This document shows, piece by piece, positions 1 through 7,000 of a DNA stretch of 10,655 bases (positions within the stretch are counted from its first letter, which is position 1; each line of letters starts with the position of its first letter). Under the pieces are notes generated by a model. It was not told where the DNA came from, did no database searches, and saw only the letters and a program-made list of their open reading frames with translations. This DNA comes from Candidatus Cloacimonas sp. (lineage in GTDB: Bacteria; Cloacimonadota; Cloacimonadia; Cloacimonadales; Cloacimonadaceae), in assembly GCA_035403355.1 (NCBI GenBank), contig DAONFA010000049.1:1-10655 (forward strand). The letters are read 5' to 3'. Both the position numbers and the translations under genes were made by a program.

Positions 1-95
1 CTCCCCCGCTTTGACAGTATCGAACAAAAAAATAGATATCCTGTTACCTCTGCATCTCGTTGCAAACCACAGAAAGATCGGTTTAGAGTCAAAAC
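1..95. repeat. Dispersed 88-bp repeat B, left copy (B0)
   Basis: The core at 8-95 begins GCTTTGACAGTATCG and ends TCGGTTTAGAGTCAAAAC. It is nearly identical to the copies at 10268-10354 and 10361-10448. The CTCCCCC that precedes it also precedes the last copy. Each copy has a conserved head of about 18 nt, a variable A/T-rich block of about 12 nt, and a conserved tail that includes CCTGTTACCTCTGCAT. Its ends are short inverted repeats (GCTTTGAC and GTCAAAAC). No open frame with a start signal runs through it. It may be the last unit of a longer array extending upstream of the window. Its function is unknown. Confidence 0.9.
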
Positions 96-130
96 CTCCC
101 GCCGACTACGATGTCCTGATCGTTTAATTT

Positions 131-249
131 GGTTGACCGGGAGGTCAACCTTCCGGGGATTTTGGTTGACCGGGAGATCAACCTTCCGGGGATTTTGGTT
201 GACCGGGAGGTCAACCTTCCGGGGATTTAGGTTGACCGGGAGGTCAACC
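131..249. repeat. Four tandem 33-bp hairpin units
   Basis: Four units start at 131, 164, 197 and 230. Each is a 20-bp near-palindrome, GGTTGACC-GGGA-GGTCAACC, followed by a 13-nt spacer TTCCGGGGATTT(T/A). The period is exactly 33 bp. Arms of 8 bp close a GGGA loop, which fits the GNRA tetraloop class if transcribed rightward. Unit 2 has one arm change (GATCAACC), giving a C-A mismatch. The right arm of one unit can also pair with the left arm of the next across the 13-nt spacer, so two alternative folds exist. There are no unique spacers, so this is not a CRISPR array. One forward frame is open across the units (VDREVNLPGIL per unit) but has no ATG and stops at 229-231, so a coding role is unlikely. 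Confidence 0.92.
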
Positions 250-478
250 TTCCGGTATTCTCAACCCTCTTTTATTCAGCAACTTACTCTTCCCTACTTG
301 TAAAAATAGGGATAGCAGAAGAATTTTTTCATTTTTTGCTTGACAAGGTATTCTATCTGATTATTTTGTTTAAAGGCATAGAAATTATGTCTTGTTATGT
401 TGTTATCGCCTTGCTGATTTCTTCCAATAATAGTAAGGCGAAGAAGTGAACTTTGGTCTCTACAAATGAGGAAGGGAA
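250..478. other. Intergenic stretch without a recognisable gene
   Basis: This AT-rich sequence lies between the hairpin array and the doubtful ORF at 479. It holds a weak 6-bp stem (TCCCTA 291-296 with TAGGGA 307-312) and one promoter-like pair at 340-367. Open frames on both strands are short and lack convincing ribosome binding sites. I see no RNA gene here. Confidence 0.6.
340..367 (+). promoter_or_regulatory. Possible sigma70-type promoter
   Basis: A perfect TTGACA (340-345) is followed 16 nt later by TATTTT (362-367), which matches four of six positions of TATAAT. It faces the doubtful ORF at 479 and, further on, the large gene. In AT-rich DNA such a pair can arise by chance, and the promoter consensus of this lineage is uncertain, so support is weak. 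Confidence 0.25.
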
Positions 479-982
479 ATGAGCCCAAAAAACTTTAAAG
501 TGGCTACTTATTCGGGGGTAAAAGTTAGTCAAGGGACGAAGAGTATCATTTTTCTAACAGGAAATGTATGTTTATCCGTCATAATCTTATTCTCCTTAAT
601 ATCTACTTCTGTATATCCTTTTTCCCCTCCTCTAATGAAATGCTCCTGTATAAACAAAATCTTCTCTTTATATTCATACCTATTTCCAATATTAGTTATC
701 CCTTTCCTTCTTTTAACTTTTTTTTCGTTTTTTTCGGTGGTCTCGGTGGTCTCGGTGGCTAAAAAATCAATCCTGTATATAAACGAAATGCAACCTTCTG
801 TTTTTCTACCGGTGTATTTTAGTTATAATCATCGCACATTATATGAAGTTACTCCGGCAGAAACAGCAGTTCCATTTCATATTTCTTTTCACTATTCAAA
901 ATCAAACCCGGCATTACTTTACCTGCCATTGATTAAACCCCAAACTTTAAGTTACAGAACAAAGGTAATGCCTATCGTTTAA
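479..982 (+). CDS. Doubtful small hydrophobic protein (167 aa)
   Basis: I do not recognise this protein, and it may not be a gene. In its favour, ATG 479 follows a purine-rich AGGAAGG (469-475), and a promoter-like TTGACA pair lies about 110 nt upstream. The product has two hydrophobic stretches, about residues 22-48 and 61-93, that could be membrane segments. Against it, the DNA is a T/C-rich low-complexity tract in which any open frame reads as Phe, Leu, Ser and Ile. The second hydrophobic stretch is partly created by poly-T runs and a 9-bp tandem repeat. The C-terminal part shows no domain, and codon choice looks unlike the neighbouring large gene. The stop lies 51 nt before ATG 1034, so if real it could be co-transcribed with the large gene. 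Alternatively this is simply leader or intergenic DNA. Confidence 0.2.
   Translation: MSPKNFKVATYSGVKVSQGTKSIIFLTGNVCLSVIILFSLISTSVYPFSPPLMKCSCINKIFSLYSYLFPILVIPFLLLTFFSFFSVVSVVSVAKKSILYINEMQPSVFLPVYFSYNHRTLYEVTPAETAVPFHISFHYSKSNPALLYLPLIKPQTLSYRTKVMPIV
734..760. repeat. Three 9-bp tandem repeats after a poly-T tract
   Basis: TCGGTGGTC is repeated at 734-742 and 743-751, with a last unit TCGGTGGCT at 752-760. Two T runs lie just upstream (718-725 and 728-734). Read in the frame of the doubtful ORF it gives the pattern SVVSVVSVA. This looks like simple-sequence expansion. Confidence 0.8.
824..829 (+). promoter_or_regulatory. Possible -10 box upstream of the large gene
   Basis: An exact TATAAT lies about 205 nt upstream of ATG 1034. 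The region 16-18 nt upstream of it is T-rich with no TTGACA-like hexamer, so the -35 side is not supported. If used, it would give a leader of roughly 200 nt and would make the 479-982 ORF irrelevant to expression of the large gene. It could equally be chance. Confidence 0.25.
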
Positions 983-1020
983 CTAATAAACTAACTCTTC
1001 AAGAGAAAAAACATCTAAAC

Positions 1021-1026
1021 AAGGAG
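1021..1026 (+). promoter_or_regulatory. Shine-Dalgarno of the large gene
   Basis: AAGGAG sits 7 nt before ATG 1034, an ideal spacing. An in-frame TAA at 1016-1018 excludes any longer N-terminus and fixes the start. Confidence 0.9.
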
Positions 1027-1033
1027 TTTTCGT

Positions 1034-4000
1034 ATGAAGAAACTTTTAACTATATGCTTTGCAATGCTGATTGTAGCATTCGTCTTTGCTGATACAATTA
1101 CTATTGGCACAGGAACAAGCGTCCAGAGATATCCCTTAGGTTCATATTTCGGTTATGAACGAAGTGCTGCTCTCTATACAGATGCTGAATTGGGAAGCCA
1201 AAATCTAAGTATATCTTCGCTTGCCTGGTATTCTACTATTGCTACAACTGCAATCGTTCCCACGAAAATATATTTAAAAACAACTGCTGCAACTACTATT
1301 GCAAGTGCGGACACTTGGGCAAATATGATCAGCGGAGCAACTCTTGTATATGATTCTAACTATGGTGACACACCTGCAGGAGGTTGGAATCTTTTTTCTC
1401 TCACCAGCAGTTTTGCTATTGATAATGGTTTTGGATTAATAGTTCTGGTAGAAAGAAACTATGGAGGTACTGGAAGTAGCTCCGCAGGTGGAAGTTCCGG
1501 AGGACCCGGTGTCCAATATACTTCGGTAACTAACACTCATCAAAACTGGTATCAGGACACAACACCCCCTACGGGAAATGGTACTCTAAGCTCTTACCGT
1601 CCTAATATCCAGATAGCTTATACTCCTTATGAGATAACTACTCCTCCCAATCCTGCCAATCTTGTCAGCCCTCTTAACGGTGCTACCAATATTCTCTTAT
1701 CGCAGACACTTAATTGGTCATCCGGAGGTGGTGCGCCTACAGGATACAAATTATCTTTTGGAACTGTATCCCCATTTACAACAGTTATCAATCAATCCGA
1801 TTTAGGAGCCGTAACCACTTATGATCCCGATCTTGCTAACAGCACTGAATACTGGTGGAAAATAACCCCTTATAATGGATATGGAGAAGCTTCGGCTTGC
1901 CCTACTTGGACTTTTACGACAGTTAACCCTCCCTTAACAGGAACAAAAACAATAGGGAGTGGAGGGAATTATGTTACTTTCACTGATGCCGTAAATGCCC
2001 TAAATGGTTGTGGAGTTGGTTCAGGAGGTGTAACTTTTAATGTTTCCGCCGGCTCTGTATTTGAAGAAAACATTCCGATTATCACAGCAACGGGAACTGC
2101 TTCCAATCCAATCATATTCCAGAAATCCGGAACTGGCGAAAATCCTGTTATTAAACCAACTACCGCTACTGCCGGAATCCAAATTTCAGGTGGAGATTAC
2201 ATAACTTTTGATGGCATTGATGTAACCCGTCCTACCGGTAGCACAACCTATTATGGTTATTACATAAAAGCCGCCAGTGCAACAGATGGAGCTCAATACA
2301 ATACTATAAAGAATTGTAAGATAATTTTGGATCGGACCAGTTCTTCCTGTTATGGTATTTATCAATATTATAGTGTAACTCCTACTGCTGCTGGAGGCAC
2401 TAATTCTAATAACACTTATCAAAACATCGTTATTGAAAATGCCTATCGTGGATTTTACATTTATCAAACCTCCTCAACCTATCTGGATGAATATAATAAA
2501 ATTCTCAATTGCACGATTGGTGGAACTACTGCCGGGGATATTGCTGGTGCTTATGGCATTTATACTTATTACCAACAAAATTTAACTGTTTCCGGTAATA
2601 TTGTGCGTAATATGGGATATTCATCTACCGTTTATGGAATATATATTAGTTCTGGAAAAGGAACTGAAAATGTAATCAGCGGTAACAGGATTTATAATAT
2701 TGCCTATACAGGAACCTCTTCTTATTATAACTATGGTATGTATGTTTCCCCAACTGGAACTTCTACCTTTAAGATTTATAACAATATGGTCTGGGGTCAA
2801 AGCCATGGATATACAACAGCCACTACTTCATTCTATCTATATGGAATTTACCTTTCTTCCAGTGCAACTACTACCTATTATGTGGACTATAATTCCGTAA
2901 AGATTGATGGACCCGCTAATTTAAGTAGTGCTTGTTTATACTTCAGTTCTGCTGCCGGAATCCATTATGTTAGAAACAACATCCTGGCAAATGTATCTGC
3001 AGGTCATTCCACTCCTTATCATATAGCTTTATATTCCTATAGCGCTACAGCTATTGGTGCTACAGGTTCAACTTCCGATCATAATATAATGTATATTGCC
3101 AATTCCTTGGGTGGTTATCCGGTGCGCGGTTCTTCAACTAACTATGCAACCCTTCAGTCATGGCAAACAGCCAGTAGTCAGGATGCAAACAGCCGTCCAT
3201 CAAACCCTCAGTTTGATCCTGATAACCCCTTAAATATCTTAACCACTGTTCCCACCCCGGCTGAAGGAAAAGCTGTAGCCCTTCCTTATGTAACTACAGA
3301 TATCTATGGAACTGTTAGAAATGCTTCCACCCCGGATATTGGAGCTCACGAAGGCAATTTTATGGTAGAATTGCAATGTCAAACACCTACAGCCCAACCC
3401 ACGAATCTTGTTTTGATTCCTTATTCAACTTCCATAACCGGTAGTTTTACGGCAAGTTCTCCTGCTGCTGAAGGATATTTGGTTATTGGTCATCAAAATG
3501 CTACGCTAACCTTTAGCCCTGTGGATGGAATATATTACAGCCCTGCACAGAATTTGGGTAATAATGAAATAGTCCTAAGTTTTGGGGCATCCACAAGTTT
3601 CACGGCAACAGGTCTTACTGCCAATACACAATATTATTGCACTATCTTTGCAATGAACATCAATGGCGTGGGAGCTCCCAAATTTAATCGGACCAGTCCT
3701 TTAACCGGAACTCAAACAACATTGCCTGCTGCTCCAGCTGCACCTTCTGCTTTTACAGCCACGGCATACAGTAGCAGTCAAATAAATTTAAGTGTAACAG
3801 CTACTGCCAATATTATGGTTGCCTGGAGTTATAACAGCACTTTTGGAACACCCTTAGCTACCGGTTATAGCATTGGTAATCCAATTACCGGTGGTGGCAC
3901 TGTTCTTTATATGGGACCTGCTTCAGGGCTTACCAGCCATACCGGTTTAAACGATGGAACCACTTATTATTATAAGGTATGGAGTTATCTTACTGCAGAA

Positions 4001-7000
4001 CGAACTACTTACTATTCCTTCTCTGCCAGTGGCTTAACTGCTAATGCTTCAACTCCGCAAAACCCGGCTACTTTGCCTTTAACCGAAACCTTTGAGGTTT
4101 GGCCCAATCATTGGACTGTAGTAAATGGAACTCAAACAAATCAATGGTATGTGGGGACAGCAACTCACTATGCAGGAAACCAATCCGCTTATGTCACTAA
4201 TGATAATGGTGTTTCCAATGCTTTCACAAATACAACATCATCCGTAGTTCATCTGTATCGGGATATAACCTTCACTTCCGGGGCAGCGGATTTTGAGCTC
4301 AGCTTTATGTTCAAATGTGGTGGTGAATCTACTTATGACGGATTGAAAGTATTTCTTGTGGATCTTACAACTACCCCTGTAGCAGGAACTGATTTAAGTT
4401 CAGGACAGATCGGAAACACTTGGTATAATCTTACTACGGATTGGACAAGAATCGCTATCCCAATTAGCGGCGACTTGGCTGGGACTACCAAACGCTTGGT
4501 CATAACCTGGAAAAATGATGGTTCCGCAGGTGTTCAGCCACCTGCTGCCATTGACAATTTGAATTTAGAAGCTTATTGGGTAGCCAAACCTACAGGACTG
4601 ACGGCAACAAATATTACGGAAACATCTGCCATTCTTAACTGGACAAGTAGTTTATCCACTTTTGACCTGGAATGGGGAGCTCTTGGTTTTGTTCTTGGCA
4701 CAGGAACTTTACTTAATAATATAAGCAAGCCCTACTCTCTGAATGGTTTAACTTCTTCTACCGGTTATGCTTATTATGTAAGAGCCAAAGACGCTGACAA
4801 TAATAGTGCCTGGACGGGACCTTATAGTTTCTACACTGCTTTCCCGATTCCCTATACAACCAATTTTGATGCTGATACTAATCCTGCATTCGGTTGGTGG
4901 ACTGTGATAAACTCAGTTTCTACTTATGCGGTTGTGAATGTTTCTACTACTTCCCCTCATTCCTCACCTAATAATATCTATATGTATAATCCTTCCAGCA
5001 ACCCGGGAGCGTTAGTTAGCTTAGTAAGCCCGGCATTTAACTCGGCATTGAATAATTTATACTTAAGATTCTGGGCAAGAGGAACAGCTGGTCGTAATCT
5101 TTATGTTGGTGTTGTAGATGGTTTAAGCTCCAGTTCTACATTCACTCAGGTTGCCGCTATCCCTCTAACTACTACTGATACAGTTTATACAGTTGATTTA
5201 TCCAGCTATGCAGGTAGCGGACAGTATGTGTCCTTCCGTTTGGATACCAGTGATAATGTAACCCAATATGTTTATTTAGATGATGTTACCGTCGCTACCA
5301 GACCATATAATGAATTGGCTGTAACTGCATTTACGGCAACTCCTCTGTATAAATTTACCGAAAGTGAATTAACTTTTAACTTTACGGTAAAGAACAATGG
5401 CACTAATTCCAGCGGTAAAAATGTTACTATCAAACAAGGTGAAACAACCATCGGAACAATTCCGGTTGGCAATCTTAGTCATCTTTCCTCTGTGAATTTA
5501 ACCTATAACTGGACTCCTGATACTGCCGGAACCTTTACCTTCACTGCAGAATTACCTGCTGATAATGATCTTACTGATAACACTGCTACTCTTACCAATG
5601 TAGAAATCTTTGCTGCAGGAACTCTTGCTGAAGGTTTTGAAGAAATTGTCTTTCCTCCAGTGCGCTGGGTTGCTTGGCAAGGTGAAGGTCAAAATGCCTG
5701 GCAAAGAACAACAGCCAGTAATTTTGATGGAACAGCAGCAACGGGTCTGGTCTTAACTACTACTAATAGCAGTTCCTATCTGGCAACGCCTCAATTGATC
5801 TTCTCTCCGACAAGCAATTCGGTAACTTTCTATGCGCGTTCAACTGTTGCCAACCTTCAGCTGCAAGCATATTACGGAACCAGCATAGATGGAACTGGCT
5901 ATACTGCTTTAGGAACTCCTTTCACTCTTACTACCACTTACACACAATATACCGTTCCAGGCACAGCTTCCTTGAGTGGTAATTACAGAATTGCTTTCCA
6001 AGGCATTCCTAATGGAACTTCTGGCACTGTCTATATGGATAAAGTAATTGGACCCATAATCTTTATCCCGGCTGAAGCTCCCGGTCCTGCTGCCTTAGTA
6101 ACTCCTTTAGCTAATGCAGTTGTTAATCCTGCTTCTGTAATTCTTAGCTGGACTCCTCCCACTTCCGGTGGAGAAGCAATCGGCTATTATGTAAGAATTC
6201 TCTGTGATTCGTTAAATTATCTTATAGAAGATGATGATGAAGCAACTAACAATGCCTTCTGGTCTATGACCGAAGAACTAAGCTTTGATGTATATAACGA
6301 AGGACAATTGCTTAATTACAATACGAACTATTACTGGCAAATAATCCCTTACAACGATGGAGGAAGGACACGCCTTTCTTCTTGTTTGCCGAGAAAGTTA
6401 ACTACAATTAAGCAAATTTCTGCTCCAACAACCTTAGCTTTGGGTACTCTTTTTGCCGGAAGAACAAAAACAGGAGAAATAACTGTTCAAAATGTAAGCC
6501 CGTCACAATCTTTAACCTTTAGTGCTGCAGGTGAGCATTTTGCTTTTGGTGGAACTCCACCTTATACTATTCCTGCCAATAGTTCTATGCAATTAGCCTA
6601 CACCTTCTCTATTCCAACGGATTTAGGAGCTTATAGTGGAGTTATTACATTTACTCAACCCACTCCTCTTCCCGGTTCTGTTCTTACCATCCAGGTTTCC
6701 GGAACAGTGGTTGAAGACCCAACCATTTCTACTCTGCCTTTCTTTGAGGGCTTTGAAGTTGGTAATACTGATGCTTCTACTACTATTAAAAACTGGACAC
6801 AGGTTACCGGACCTGCATATACATCATATTACTGGACAGCGAATTCTTCTCAGACCGGCTATAATAGAACTCCCAGAACCGGTTCTTTTAATGCTACCTT
6901 ACATTACAGCGGACAGTCCTGGTTATTCCGTCCCATTGAGTTAATTGCTAACACTACTTATGAAATTGGGCTGTGGACTCGTCAGGATGGTGCTACAGCT

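Noticed and set aside
11..39. TTGACA in repeat B as an outward promoter
   Set aside because: TTGACA is present in all three B copies, but the block where a -10 box would lie is variable and only one copy gives a decent hexamer, at a short 15-nt spacing.
131..249. CRISPR array
   Set aside because: The period is 33 bp with identical 13-nt spacers; there are no unique spacers and no cas genes in the window.
291..312. TCCCTA / TAGGGA stem as a terminator
   Set aside because: The stem is short and weak and no T-run follows directly on either strand.
910..972. GGCATTAC / GTAATGCC inverted repeat
   Set aside because: Only 8 bp with a 47-nt loop and no T-run; likely chance in this composition.
2186..2467. 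Minus-strand 93-codon frame inside the large gene
   Set aside because: It overlaps the beta-helix coding sequence and has no ribosome binding site; it is a shadow of the repetitive codons on the plus strand.
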